From Alphaproteobacteria bacterium (GTDB taxonomy: Bacteria > Pseudomonadota > Alphaproteobacteria > CAAHEQ01 > UBA3637): DNA of 53,775 nucleotides. Under the pieces are notes generated by a model. It made no database searches and was not told the DNA's origin. It was given only the letters and a program-made list of their open reading frames with translations. Below, one piece after another: positions 44,513 to 52,797 of this stretch; position 1 is the stretch's first letter, and each line of letters opens with the position of its first letter. Location: NCBI GenBank assembly GCA_017539265.1, contig JAFYHG010000002.1, forward strand, positions 1-53,775, written 5' to 3'. Made by a program: the position numbers and the translations under genes.

Positions 44513-45169
44513 ATGAAATTGGTGACTTTTCAATCTGGGGAGGCTTTTGAAATTCTGAAAAAAGCAGGGGTTTTGAGGGTTGATGAGAGCAAAATCGATT
44601 TCCCCAGATATGAAAGGCCATACAATTTTATTGTAAAAAGTATGCTATCGCGCTGTATAAAGCCGGCAGCGGGGCAGGGATATCCTTTGTGGGCTTGGGC
44701 TAAATGCGGGGCACATATCGGGCCAAAGAAAATTCCGAATAAAACACATAAAGTTCAAAATAAAGTAAAAATTACTTTTGAAAAGAAAGATTCGGATGTA
44801 TTGATTTCGGATTATATGGCCTATTCTTTTATCTTAAGTGGGCAAATCGTTCCGAAAACACGAGCGGAATATGAGCACTTTGAGCAAGAGTTAATCCGTT
44901 TGGGGATTTCTAAGGACGCTTTGAAAGCGTGGGTGAGGGGACAGGATAATTCCAAAATACCCGCCCCAAAAATAGAGGCAACATGGAAAAATATTTTTGA
45001 TTTAAAATCAAATGTTTATCAGTGTTGTTTTTGGGAGTTAAAACTTGATGAAATTATCCGTGTGGATAAGTTGGAAGACAGGGATTATCTGTACGGATCG
45101 ATGAACGCCGTGCGGGCCGACGGAACGCGGCCGGATTGGAAACAAAAATACATGCGGTTTTTGCGGTAA
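44513..45169 (+). CDS. DUF3841 domain protein
   Basis: I start at the ATG at 44513 (AGGAGTG upstream), giving 218 residues. The DUF3841 pattern is visible: MKLVTFQSGEAFEILKKAGVLRVDE at the start, YPLWAWAK (about 61-68), FEKKDSDVLISDYMAYSFIL and VYQCCFWELKLDEIIRVDKL (about 170-190). It is soluble and cytoplasmic. The function of the family is unknown; it is often found in mobile or host-interaction contexts of gut bacteria. Confidence 0.8.
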   Translation: MKLVTFQSGEAFEILKKAGVLRVDESKIDFPRYERPYNFIVKSMLSRCIKPAAGQGYPLWAWAKCGAHIGPKKIPNKTHKVQNKVKITFEKKDSDVLISDYMAYSFILSGQIVPKTRAEYEHFEQELIRLGISKDALKAWVRGQDNSKIPAPKIEATWKNIFDLKSNVYQCCFWELKLDEIIRVDKLEDRDYLYGSMNAVRADGTRPDWKQKYMRFLR

Positions 45170-45371
45170 AAATGTATTAGGTGGGGCAGGTAAGAAATTT
45201 TAATCTTTAAATCAATATAATACAGTATTTCTACCTATTATTGTATCTTTGAATTTATAGTGCAGATAGTTGTTGAAATCACTTGTATTTATGAAATATA
45301 TGTGGTACAAAGAGACATCTAAAGTTTTTGCACAGGTAAAAAGAATAATTTAATGAAAGGGGAAATGATAA

Positions 45372-45983
45372 ATGTTTAAACAAATTAAGAGATTTTTTCA
45401 TTGGAGTTCAAACGAATCGGGACGTTCAATGGTAGAAATGTTAGGTGTTTTGGCGGTTATCGGTGTGTTGACGGTAGGCGGTTTGGCCGGTTATAATTAT
45501 GCTATCACCAAACATCGGGTTAATACGATTTTAAATGAAATAAGTCTGCGCTGGGTTGTTGCCGAACAGCAATTAACAATAGGTGCGCCTATTGACATGT
45601 CGGAATTTGAAGATACAATTTTAGGGCGCTATGCGATTGATGTGTATAAGACGGAAGGGAAAGGTAATTCTGTAACTTTTCAGATTTCTAATTTATCGCC
45701 TGATATCGTTAAACGACTCTTTAGCCCAGGAAGCAGTTTATATGATTTACCCATAAAGCATTTTAGCATCGGTACCATAAAAAGTGGTGTCGCGCAATCA
45801 GAATCCGATTATCCGCAACTGGTACCTAAAGCGTATGCGGCATCCGATGGTAATGATTGTATGAGGATACGGCTTGAACTAGCTACCAATACTCTTATGA
45901 ATGATTGTAAAAAAGGTGATTTTGGAGAGAAGACCTATCAAAAAATTGTTGATATAATGAATGATTGTTCTGTGTGTAAATAG
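45372..45983 (+). CDS. Type IV pilin-like protein
   Basis: The 203-residue protein starts behind AAAGGGG. Leader MFKQIKRFFHWSSNESG, then RSMVEMLGVLAVIGVLTVGG with Glu at mature +5, followed by AGYNYAITKHRVNTILNEI. The globular part is unlike the other two pilin-like genes and ends with a Cys cluster (NDC, MNDC, MNDCSVCK). The segment YPQLVPKAYAASDGND is low-complexity. Probably processed by a prepilin peptidase into a surface or periplasmic fibre component. Confidence 0.75.
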   Translation: MFKQIKRFFHWSSNESGRSMVEMLGVLAVIGVLTVGGLAGYNYAITKHRVNTILNEISLRWVVAEQQLTIGAPIDMSEFEDTILGRYAIDVYKTEGKGNSVTFQISNLSPDIVKRLFSPGSSLYDLPIKHFSIGTIKSGVAQSESDYPQLVPKAYAASDGNDCMRIRLELATNTLMNDCKKGDFGEKTYQKIVDIMNDCSVCK

Positions 45984-46006
45984 AAAGAAGCAAAGGAGAA
46001 TATGTT

Positions 46007-46264
46007 ATGGCAAGAAGAATTAAGCGATTTTTGGTTTTTATGTTTTTTTCGTTGTTTTTTACGACATCTTCCAAAAAAGTTCAAACAACAGACGGATCTG
46101 TAGCCGCGAATAATTCTGTTCATGGTATAGCAGGAAAATTAGGAGGTTTTTTACCTAAGGGGATTAATTCGGCAAGGGCGGATATGGAGTGCTCGATTTC
46201 GTGTGGTGCTGGTAATGGAAACCTTATGGAGGTCTCTATATATTGCTCGGGAACATGTGATTAA
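46007..46264 (+). CDS. Small exported peptide with Cys-rich C-terminus
   Basis: The 85-residue product starts behind AAAGGAG, 23 bp after the pilin-like gene. A basic, hydrophobic N-terminus (MARRIKRFLVFMFFSLFF) is followed by a Ser/Thr/Gly/Asn linker and a compact C-terminus, with Cys in ECSISCGAG and YCSGTC. The layout (signal, spacer, short 4-Cys end) suggests a disulfide-bonded secreted peptide, perhaps a minor pilus component, toxin or bacteriocin-like product. No family is recognised. Confidence 0.6.
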   Translation: MARRIKRFLVFMFFSLFFTTSSKKVQTTDGSVAANNSVHGIAGKLGGFLPKGINSARADMECSISCGAGNGNLMEVSIYCSGTCD

Positions 46265-46274
46265 AGAATTTATC

Positions 46275-46916
46275 TTACCAATTATTGCATAAAGCGGTGG
46301 TTTCGGCGTATGATTCGGGTGTGTCGATAATGTAGTTCTTTTCGGCGATCTTATTATTAATATGATCAATTAAGGGTTGGATTTCGCGCATGACCCGATT
46401 AAATTGGCGATTAAAAATTTGTTGAGCCTGAGCCGAGGAGTAGGCATATTCGGGTTCGATATGTGATAGGGCGGTTTCGAGCGCTTGTTCAATATCTTGT
46501 TTGAAAAACATCATTGCTTCTTGGGAAACACGAACATGATAGTTTTCATGTTCTTTAACAACCTCGTATTCGCAAGAGCCCGGTTTATACTTTTTATCAA
46601 TATAAACATCCAAAGTTTTATATCCGATAGTTAAATCCATTCTTTTGATTTGAACACAAAAAGAGCCGCTACCAAGGTATTGAATCTCGGGTTCGGCAGA
46701 GCCGGTAATTCCCAGTTTGGAAACGGTTAGTCCCAAAGTATTAGGAGACATCTTTTGTGGGGCGTTTCGTAAAAATTCAGATTTGGATAAATGAGTAATA
46801 TAGCGGACGGTTCCCGTTTGTGTATCGACGTTTACCCAAGGAGTAATCGTTCGACAAAAAGCGTTTGCTTTTCCCGATAAAATCAGGCATAATAATAAAG
46901 CTAGTCCATATTTCAT
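46275..46916 (-). CDS. Exported HExxH putative metalloprotease
   Basis: I start at the ATG at 46916 (213 residues); a longer frame uses TTG inside the divergent promoter. A signal peptide MKYGLALLLCLILSGKANA is cut before FCR. EVVKEHENYHVRVSQE (about 130-145) contains HENYH, a gluzincin-type HExxH with preceding PGSC and following helices, resembling DUF922-like periplasmic proteases. The downstream third zinc ligand is not certain. No Shine-Dalgarno, but TATAAA lies 7 bp upstream, so the mRNA is probably leaderless. It converges on the peptide gene. Confidence 0.7.
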   Translation of the reverse strand: MKYGLALLLCLILSGKANAFCRTITPWVNVDTQTGTVRYITHLSKSEFLRNAPQKMSPNTLGLTVSKLGITGSAEPEIQYLGSGSFCVQIKRMDLTIGYKTLDVYIDKKYKPGSCEYEVVKEHENYHVRVSQEAMMFFKQDIEQALETALSHIEPEYAYSSAQAQQIFNRQFNRVMREIQPLIDHINNKIAEKNYIIDTPESYAETTALCNNW

Positions 46917-46923
46917 AAAGCGC

Positions 46924-46952
46924 TTTATAGCACGGGGAAAATAAAAATGCAA
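46924..46952 (-). promoter_or_regulatory. Promoter of the HExxH gene over the xthA start codon
   Basis: On the minus strand TTGCAT (46947-46952), a 17-bp spacer and TATAAA (46924-46929) end 7 bp before the ATG at 46916, predicting a leaderless transcript. The -35 overlaps the xthA start. Confidence 0.5.
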
Positions 46953-47738
46953 AGAATAATTTCATGGAATGTTGCTTCCGTTCGGGCAAGAATGCCTGTT
47001 TTTGTTGATTTTTTGCGGGCGGAACAGCCGGATTTCGTCTTTTTACAAGAAATTAAAGCAACGGAAGAGACATTCCCGTTTATGGATTTGCAAATAGAGG
47101 GATATCGTGCCGTTATATCAGGGCAGAAAAGTTATAACGGAGTGGCGATTTTGGCAAAAGAATATCTTAAAAACGTGCAAGATGTATTGGTAGGGTTTGA
47201 AGATCAGGCGCGGTTTATTCAGGCGGAAGGGACAGAGGGGCTTGTCTTAATATCTGTCTATGTGCCGAACGGTAATCCGCCGGAAAAAAATCCGGAGGAT
47301 AAAAGCAGGCTAGCGTATAAATTGCGGTGGATGGAGGCCCTAAATCAACATATTCGGGAATTGATAGAGGCCGGAAAAAAGGTAATTTTAGGCGGTGATT
47401 TCAATGTGATTGAGCGGGACACCGATGTGTATAATCCCGATGTGTTTCGGGGGGGAGCCCTGCTAAACGATTCCGTGCGCGGGGCGTATGGAGAATTGGG
47501 GAAAATGGGCCTTTTAAACCCGATTCGTGCGTTTAATCCCGCGCCGAATACGTATTCCTTTTGGGATTTTCAAGGCGGGGCGTGGCCGCAAAATAGGGGA
47601 ATTTTGTTGGATGCGTTTTGGATAACGCCGAATATTCGGGTTAAAGGCGCCAAAATCTATCGAGAAATGCGCGGTGTTTCGGGAACGTCCGACCATGCGC
47701 CGATAGGGATTTTAATAGAAAAACAACTGAATTATTGA
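46947..47738 (+). CDS. xthA: Exodeoxyribonuclease III (AP endonuclease)
   Basis: The 263-residue EEP nuclease has ISWNVASVRAR (about 4-14), FLQEIKATEE (about 32-41, catalytic Glu), YNGVAIL (about 65), GGDFNVIERDTDV (about 152-164), SFWDFQGGAWPQNRGILLDAFW (about 207-228) and GTSDHAPIGI (about 247-256). It repairs abasic sites. Strong use of GGG and CGG codons sets it apart from the left half of the window. Confidence 0.93.
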   Translation: MQRIISWNVASVRARMPVFVDFLRAEQPDFVFLQEIKATEETFPFMDLQIEGYRAVISGQKSYNGVAILAKEYLKNVQDVLVGFEDQARFIQAEGTEGLVLISVYVPNGNPPEKNPEDKSRLAYKLRWMEALNQHIRELIEAGKKVILGGDFNVIERDTDVYNPDVFRGGALLNDSVRGAYGELGKMGLLNPIRAFNPAPNTYSFWDFQGGAWPQNRGILLDAFWITPNIRVKGAKIYREMRGVSGTSDHAPIGILIEKQLNY

Positions 47739-48406
47739 CAGATACCGTGACTTTTCATGATTCCACAACCAGCCTGCCATTGAGAAGTTTTTGTGATACA
47801 AGCCATACAGGGGCCAAAAATAGGCGTATTAGGGGTACAATGAGCAATTGTGCAAGTTGGCAATGTCATTTCTGTCGACGAAGAAGCACTACCGCTGCCA
47901 GCGGAACTATTTCGACTGGTAGATGGGTCATTTTGAATTGACATATCATTGTTATATACAAAATAAACCGTGTTGTCTTCCGTGCAATCGGAAAGAGTCA
48001 TATCGGGGGCCCCTTCTTCCACTTTGGCGATGGCTTGTAATGTTGCTTTTTCCCCTGCTACACGAATCAGATTTTCACAAACCGGTTTGGAAATACCGCT
48101 GACTTTTAAGCCAAATTGTCCAACCCAAGCCGTAGCAACAGTATCAAATGTGCCACCGGCGGTGACATCAAATTCTTTAAATTCATCCAAACTAACTTCT
48201 TCGGGTTCTTTACCCAAGGATATTTGAGTTGAGATAGTGTAGGCGCGTTTATTTCCTCCGTCCAGTAATTCATTTGTTCGATATTTGTTCATGCCGTAGA
48301 TATATCCGGCAATTCCACCAATGGAAATAACACCGATAATGGCCAATACCCCCAGCATTTCTACCATGGAACGACCTTGCTCTTCCGATTTTATTCCTAA
48401 TTCCAT
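47732..48406 (-). CDS. Type IV pilin-like protein with Cys/Ser-rich tail
   Basis: The 224-residue protein starts behind AAAAGGAG. The leader MELGIKSEEQG precedes RSMVEMLGVLAIIGVISIGG, with Glu at mature +5. Then comes AGYIYGMNKYRTNELLDGGN, a globular middle with CENLI and LSDCTEDNTVYFVYNND, a Ser-rich low-complexity run (about 163-182) and a Cys-rich end (PTCTIAHCTPN, GPCMACITK, GCGIMKSHGIC). It overlaps the convergent xthA by 7 bp. Sequence after the helix is unrelated to the other two paralogues. Confidence 0.78.
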   Translation of the reverse strand: MELGIKSEEQGRSMVEMLGVLAIIGVISIGGIAGYIYGMNKYRTNELLDGGNKRAYTISTQISLGKEPEEVSLDEFKEFDVTAGGTFDTVATAWVGQFGLKVSGISKPVCENLIRVAGEKATLQAIAKVEEGAPDMTLSDCTEDNTVYFVYNNDMSIQNDPSTSRNSSAGSGSASSSTEMTLPTCTIAHCTPNTPIFGPCMACITKTSQWQAGCGIMKSHGICQ

Positions 48407-48493
48407 TTTATTTATCTCCTTTTTATAATTGAAAAACTATATTTGGAAGGCATTTTAGCATATAGGGATTTTAAATGCAAATTTTTTATTCGC

Positions 48494-48518
48494 AAAAAAA
48501 CCACCCCGAAGGGTGGCT
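48494..48518 (-). terminator. Terminator of cold-shock gene
   Basis: CCACCC/GGGTGG stem (48501-48506 with 48511-48516), CGAA loop, flanked on the minus strand by a long T run. Confidence 0.85.
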
Positions 48519-48534
48519 TTGAAGCAATGCGTTC

Positions 48535-48735
48535 TTACACCAACTTAATATTTGTGGCGCAGGTTTTTCCGTTTTCTTCCTTTAATTCAAAAGTGACCTG
48601 TTGATTTTCTTCCAACCGGCGCAGATTTGACTCATGGACAGCCGTCACATGAACAAAAACGTCTTTACCACCGTCTTCCGGCACGATAAAGCCATAACCG
48701 TTTTTATAATTAAACCACTTTACTGTTCCTTGCAT
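48535..48735 (-). CDS. cspA: Cold-shock domain protein
   Basis: This is 66 residues from the ATG behind AAAAGGAG. The CSD nucleic-acid binding motifs are present: [15 protein letters not shown] (about 3-17, RNP1-like) and DVFVHVTAV (about 25-33, RNP2-like). It binds single-stranded RNA/DNA as a chaperone. The long leader (about 125 nt from the predicted promoter) is typical of cold-inducible csp genes. Confidence 0.93.
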   Translation of the reverse strand: MQGTVKWFNYKNGYGFIVPEDGGKDVFVHVTAVHESNLRRLEENQQVTFELKEENGKTCATNIKLV

Positions 48736-48865
48736 TTTTAGGACTCCTTTTAAAAACCGCCTTATCATCGGCACAAATTCGATAGACACCTTCTTTGGAA
48801 AGGAAGTTATGGAAAACCATCCCTCTTGTCCCCCCGCGATACATATCAACCGAAGACAGGAAAAC

Positions 48866-48894
48866 TATAATCCCTTTTTTTTAAAAAAACAAGA
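48866..48894 (-). promoter_or_regulatory. Promoter of cspA with long 5' leader
   Basis: On the minus strand TTGTTT (48889-48894), a 17-bp spacer and TATAGT (48866-48871) imply a start near 48860 and a leader of about 125 nt. It contains a potential CTTCC/GGAAG hairpin, suitable for temperature-dependent folding. Confidence 0.55.
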
Positions 48895-48905
48895 GAAAAT
48901 AAAAT

Positions 48906-49622
48906 TTATTTTTGGGTGGGGGTGGGATTGAGTAAGCCGTGCTCGGAAAACGAATAGATTTTTCGGTTTTCACCGATAATCAGATGATCTAAAAATAAGA
49001 TGTTGCCGGCCGTCAGGGTTTTATAAAGTTCGGCAGTCATGCTTAAATCCGCGGGGGAGGGGTCGGAGTTGCCGGACGGATGATTGTGTGTAATGATAAC
49101 GGCATGAGCGCCCAAAATTAAGGCCTGTTTTAAAATTTCACGCGGGTAAATGGATACACGGTCCGTTGTGCCGGTTTGCGGAATTTCACGCCGGATAAGG
49201 CGAAAACGCTTATCCAAATACAAAATCATAAAATGTTCGATACGCTCTTTTTGCAGGCACAGGCAACAGTAATCGATAACTTGTTCCCAATGCTCTAAAA
49301 CCGGCGTTTCTTGAAGTTTATCCGATAGAAGACGGGTATTTGCTTCCCGAATGAGTTTGAAAAGAGTAAGTGTTGACTTTTTTATATTGGGAAAAGCCAC
49401 CAATTCTTCGGGGGAGGCCGATAAAACACCGCCAAGAGAGCCAAACCGGTTGATGAGATCTTTGGCCAATCCCTTTACATCAATGCGGGGAATGGATTTC
49501 ATCAAAATAAGTTCCAGAAATTCATAGTCCGGCAAAACGGTGGTGTCCGGCATTTGGAGAAATTTGTCTTGAGCCCGCTGCCGATGTCCCGTCTTGTCCA
49601 AAATTAAGTGCTGATTATGCAT
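48906..49622 (-). CDS. radC: RadC/JAB-domain protein
   Basis: The 238-residue protein starts at the ATG at 49622, 8 bp inside the map 3' end. Helix-hairpin-helix segments (YEFLELILMKSIPRIDVKGLA about 33-53, FGSLGGVLSASPEEL) precede the JAB/MPN domain with catalytic HNHPSGNSDPSPAD (about 180-193). Despite the name the family is not proven to repair DNA; JAB domains are usually isopeptidases. Frequent in mobile elements but here next to map, as in many chromosomes. Confidence 0.92.
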   Translation of the reverse strand: MHNQHLILDKTGHRQRAQDKFLQMPDTTVLPDYEFLELILMKSIPRIDVKGLAKDLINRFGSLGGVLSASPEELVAFPNIKKSTLTLFKLIREANTRLLSDKLQETPVLEHWEQVIDYCCLCLQKERIEHFMILYLDKRFRLIRREIPQTGTTDRVSIYPREILKQALILGAHAVIITHNHPSGNSDPSPADLSMTAELYKTLTAGNILFLDHLIIGENRKIYSFSEHGLLNPTPTQK

Positions 49623-50406
49623 AGGGCGGTTTAGTGTATCCTTTGGGGGAGAGGGTGAAAATTTCGTACCCGTCGGGCGTGATACCGATGGTGTGTTCAA
49701 ATTGGGCGGAAAGAGTCCGATCCCTTGTAACAACGGTCCAACCGTCGGATAAAGTCATTGTATCGGGTCGGCCGATGTTGACCATCGGTTCAACCGTGAA
49801 AACAAGGCCGGGGACTAATTTTAAGCCTTGGCCCTTTGTGCCGTAATTGAGAACGTTTGGCAGGCTATGATACACGCGGCCGATACCGTGCCCGCAATAA
49901 TCTTCAACAACGCTATAGCCATGGGCTTCGGCCACACTTTGCATGGCAAAGCCTAAATCACCTAAGGTGGCGTCGGGTTTGGCGGCACGAATACCGGCCA
50001 TCATCGTTTCATAAGTGGTTTCAACCAGACGCTGTGCTTTAATAGAGGGCTTACCCACGTAGTACATGCGGGAAGTATCACCGTACCAACCGTCTAAAAT
50101 AACAGTAATATCTATATTGATAATGTCGCCGCTTTCCAAAATTTTGTTTTCCGAGGGAATCCCGTGGCAAATGACGTGGTTTGGAGAAATACAGCTGGCC
50201 TTGGGAAAACCGCAATAACCGATGTTGGCAGGAATACCGCCGTTATCACGCATGAATTTTTCCAATAAGTCATCCAGTTTGCCGGTGGAAACGCCGGGGG
50301 TGACGTAATCCGTGATGAAATCCAATGTGGCGGCAGCCAAACGGCCGGCCCGACGTAAGCCTTCAAAATCGGAAAGGGGATAAATGGTAATGTCTTTTTT
50401 GCTCAT
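49615..50406 (-). CDS. map: Methionine aminopeptidase, type I
   Basis: The 263-residue enzyme has the metal ligands in INIDITVILDGWYGDTSRMY (about 100-119), GHGIGRVYHSLPNV (about 170-183), FTVEPMVNIG (about 203-212) and the late QFEHTIGI (about 239-246). It removes initiator Met. No Shine-Dalgarno precedes the ATG; TAAAAT (minus, 50414-50419) lies 7 bp upstream, suggesting a leaderless mRNA. A 9-residue longer start exists at 50433. Confidence 0.95.
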   Translation of the reverse strand: MSKKDITIYPLSDFEGLRRAGRLAAATLDFITDYVTPGVSTGKLDDLLEKFMRDNGGIPANIGYCGFPKASCISPNHVICHGIPSENKILESGDIINIDITVILDGWYGDTSRMYYVGKPSIKAQRLVETTYETMMAGIRAAKPDATLGDLGFAMQSVAEAHGYSVVEDYCGHGIGRVYHSLPNVLNYGTKGQGLKLVPGLVFTVEPMVNIGRPDTMTLSDGWTVVTRDRTLSAQFEHTIGITPDGYEIFTLSPKGYTKPPYA

Positions 50407-50492
50407 GGCGAGTATTTTATGCTTTTTTTTCAAAAAATGCTAGTCTTTTTTCAAAAAATGTTATAAAGTTTTCGGGTAAGGAGTTTTTGAGT

Positions 50493-50597
50493 ATGTTTTC
50501 ACGTCGCGCCCATATTATTATCATTTGTGCCATTATCGGGATTGTGATTTATTATTTGTTGCAAAATTCGCCCTTGGTAAATCATATTGTGAAATGA
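50493..50597 (+). CDS. Small single-pass membrane protein (34 residues)
   Basis: A short frame starts at ATG with AAGGAG nine bases upstream and TATAAA about 30 bp upstream, divergent from map. It has a basic N-terminus (MFSRR), one membrane helix (HIIIICAIIGIVIYYLL) and a short polar tail. The good translation signals support a real gene. The function is unknown. Confidence 0.5.
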   Translation: MFSRRAHIIIICAIIGIVIYYLLQNSPLVNHIVK

Positions 50598-50631
50598 AAA
50601 CGGGGTGCCGAACAGAGCAGTAAAATTTTTC

Positions 50632-50660
50632 TTGACATTTTGGGAAAAAGCGTATATGAT
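50632..50660 (+). promoter_or_regulatory. Strong promoter of tRNA-Gly
   Basis: TTGACA (50632-50637), a 17-bp spacer and TATGAT (50655-50660), 17 bp upstream of the mature tRNA. Confidence 0.85.
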
Positions 50661-50677
50661 AGCGCTATCTTGCGCAT

Positions 50678-50751
<74 letters not shown>

Positions 50752-50755
50752 ATAA

Positions 50756-50784
50756 AAAAGACGGCATTAAAGGCCGTCTTTTTA
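50756..50784 (+). terminator. Terminator of tRNA-Gly
   Basis: GACGGC (50760-50765) pairs with GCCGTC (50773-50778) around a 7-nt loop, followed by TTTTTAT. Confidence 0.85.
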
Positions 50785-50836
50785 TATTTTAGAGTGAAAT
50801 ATATAAAAATTGTAAATTATAACCCCAAATTAAATA

Positions 50837-51190
50837 TTAGCGGCGGGTGGAAACATCATTATGAATGATTTTGATGAATTTAGGATCAGTTTTGTGTTGT
50901 GGTGGAGTATGATCCACTAAACGGGGAGGGGTTATTTTTTTCTCGGTCCGATTGCGGTACCTGTGGTTCACACCGGCGGCGTATCCGGCAGCACCAAACG
51001 CCGCCATGTAAAGAGCAATATATTGAGAGCAAAAACGAGCTTTTCCTTTATTCTCTTTTGCCGCGTTGATTATGTTGTAACCGCTTAAAAGCATACCGGT
51101 AACCGCTATACCCATAAAAAAAGGATGAATTTTAAGGGGATTAAAATCCGATCTTTTTATGCGGGAAGGGTTTTTGGTTGCTTTTTCCAT
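50837..51190 (-). CDS. Hypothetical two-helix membrane protein
   Basis: The 117-residue protein has a basic N-terminus, two hydrophobic segments (about 23-44: HPFFMGIAVTGMLLSGYNII; about 55-75: QYIALYMAAFGAAGYAAG), a short loop with one Cys, and a basic, Pro/His-rich C-terminal tail. A weak GGAAAAAT ribosome site precedes the ATG. The family is not recognised. Confidence 0.6.
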   Translation of the reverse strand: MEKATKNPSRIKRSDFNPLKIHPFFMGIAVTGMLLSGYNIINAAKENKGKARFCSQYIALYMAAFGAAGYAAGVNHRYRNRTEKKITPPRLVDHTPPQHKTDPKFIKIIHNDVSTRR

Positions 51191-51273
51191 GATTTTTCCT
51201 TTTCGTAATTTCAGGCTAACAGAATTTTATTTTGATTACAAGTTTTTTCTTTTTGGAGGCTGCTAAAAAATTC

Positions 51274-51302
51274 TTGACAAGCGATTAAAAATCGGCTATG
51301 AT
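51274..51302 (+). promoter_or_regulatory. Consensus promoter of tuf
   Basis: TTGACA (51274-51279), a 17-bp spacer and TATGAT (51297-51302) are of the same quality as the tRNA-Gly promoter. They lie 220 bp upstream of the tuf ATG, giving a long leader. Confidence 0.85.
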
Positions 51303-51525
51303 GGCACCCGCACTAAACGGACAGTGGCAAAGAAACGAAGTTGGCCAAAAAATGTTCAATCTATTGAATTGCTTACGTTTTCTTGACATTTGATGTTTAG
51401 TCTTTGAACGATAAATTTCCAATTTCCATTTGGGATTTATCTGGGTGAGAGAACACCTTAAAAAATCATGAACCGAAGTCGAAAGGCTTCATTTTACTAA
51501 CTGATCAGTTAATGAAAGAAAGAAA
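51303..51525 (+). promoter_or_regulatory. Long structured leader of tuf
   Basis: The leader of about 215 nt holds a second TTGACA (51383-51388), a TCTTTGAACGA segment resembling rRNA-operon boxA, a GGTG/CACC hairpin (about 51444-51457) and a 6-bp hairpin GAAGTC/GGCTTC with a GAAA tetraloop (51475-51490) followed by ATTTT. It is probably the site of antitermination or attenuation coupled to ribosome synthesis; the function is inferred. No Shine-Dalgarno stronger than GAAAGAAAG is seen before the ATG. Confidence 0.4.
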
Positions 51526-52716
51526 ATGAGTAAAGAAAAATTTAACAGAAGTAAACCGCACTGCAATATCGGTACGATTGGTCACGTGGACCATGGTAAA
51601 ACGACATTGACGGCGGCTATTACCAAAATTTTGTCCGAAAAAGGCGGCGCTGCCTTTGTTGATTATGCAAACATCGATAAGGCTCCGGAAGAACGCGCTC
51701 GCGGTATTACGATTAATACATCTCACGTGGAATACGAAACAGACAAACGGCACTATGCCCACGTTGACTGCCCGGGCCACGCTGACTATGTGAAAAACAT
51801 GATTACGGGTGCTGCACAAATGGATGGTGCTATCTTGGTGGTTTCGGCTGCTGATGGTCCGATGCCTCAAACACGTGAACACATCTTGCTCGCCCGTCAG
51901 GTGGGTGTGCCGGCCATCGTTGTCTATTTGAACAAAATGGATATGGTGGATGATCCGGAATTGTTGGACCTCGTGGAAATGGAAGTTCGGGAACTTTTGT
52001 CCTCTTACCAATTCCCGGGCGACGAAATCCCCATCATCAAAGGTTCTGCTAAAGTGGCTTTGGACGGCGGTGATCCGAAAATGGGTCGCGATTCCATTAT
52101 CGCTTTGATGGACGCTGTTGATTCCTACATTCCGCAACCGGAACGTCCGTTGGATCAACCGTTCTTGATGCCGATCGAAGACGTGTTCTCAATCTCGGGC
52201 CGTGGTACTGTGGTGACCGGTCGTGTGGAACGCGGTGTTTTAAAAGTTGGTGACGAAATCGAAATCGTTGGTCTTCGTCCGACACAAAAAACAGTTTGTA
52301 CAGGTATCGAAATGTTCCGCAAATTGTTGGATCAAGGTCAAGCCGGTGATAACATCGGTGTGTTGCTCCGCGGTACAAAACGTGAAGAAGTTGAACGTGG
52401 TCAAGTTTTGGCTGCTCCGGGCACCATTACACCGCACACAAAATTCGAATCCGAAGTTTATGTGCTGAGCAAAGATGAAGGCGGACGTCATACTCCGTTC
52501 TTTGCGAACTATCGTCCGCAATTCTACTTCCGTACCACAGACGTGACCGGAACAATCGAATTGCCGGCCGGTGTTGAAATGGTTATGCCGGGTGATAATG
52601 TGAAATTGACTGTCACATTGATCGTGCCGGTGGCTATGTCCGAAGGATTGCGCTTCGCTATTCGTGAAGGCGGTCATACGGTCGGTGCCGGTGTTGTTGC
52701 CAAAATTTTTGAATAA
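51526..52716 (+). CDS. tuf: Elongation factor Tu
   Basis: The 396-residue GTPase has G1 GHVDHGKTT (about 19-27), switch [13 protein letters not shown] (about 59-70), [12 protein letters not shown] (about 81-92), NKMD (about 136-139), and domain II/III with C-terminal [15 protein letters not shown], all canonical. It delivers aminoacyl-tRNA to the ribosome. Rich in GGT/CGT/GTT codons as expected for high expression. It stands alone here, without fusA or rpsJ, so it may be the second or only tuf copy. Confidence 0.99.
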   Translation: MSKEKFNRSKPHCNIGTIGHVDHGKTTLTAAITKILSEKGGAAFVDYANIDKAPEERARGITINTSHVEYETDKRHYAHVDCPGHADYVKNMITGAAQMDGAILVVSAADGPMPQTREHILLARQVGVPAIVVYLNKMDMVDDPELLDLVEMEVRELLSSYQFPGDEIPIIKGSAKVALDGGDPKMGRDSIIALMDAVDSYIPQPERPLDQPFLMPIEDVFSISGRGTVVTGRVERGVLKVGDEIEIVGLRPTQKTVCTGIEMFRKLLDQGQAGDNIGVLLRGTKREEVERGQVLAAPGTITPHTKFESEVYVLSKDEGGRHTPFFANYRPQFYFRTTDVTGTIELPAGVEMVMPGDNVKLTVTLIVPVAMSEGLRFAIREGGHTVGAGVVAKIFE

Positions 52717-52743
52717 TTTTGCATCGACATAAAATCGATAAAG

Positions 52744-52772
52744 AATCCCCTGACTTCGGTCGGGGGATTTTT
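52744..52772 (+). terminator. Terminator of tuf
   Basis: An 11-bp stem AATCCCCTGAC/GTCGGGGGATT with a TTCG tetraloop (one T-G pair) is followed by TTTTTG. Confidence 0.92.
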
Positions 52773-52797
52773 GTATAAATATTGTTTTGATGGTGCA

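Noticed and set aside
51323-51385. Short GTG-started frame (about 20 codons) in the tuf leader
   Set aside because: No ribosome site and no conservation evidence; better explained as leader RNA.
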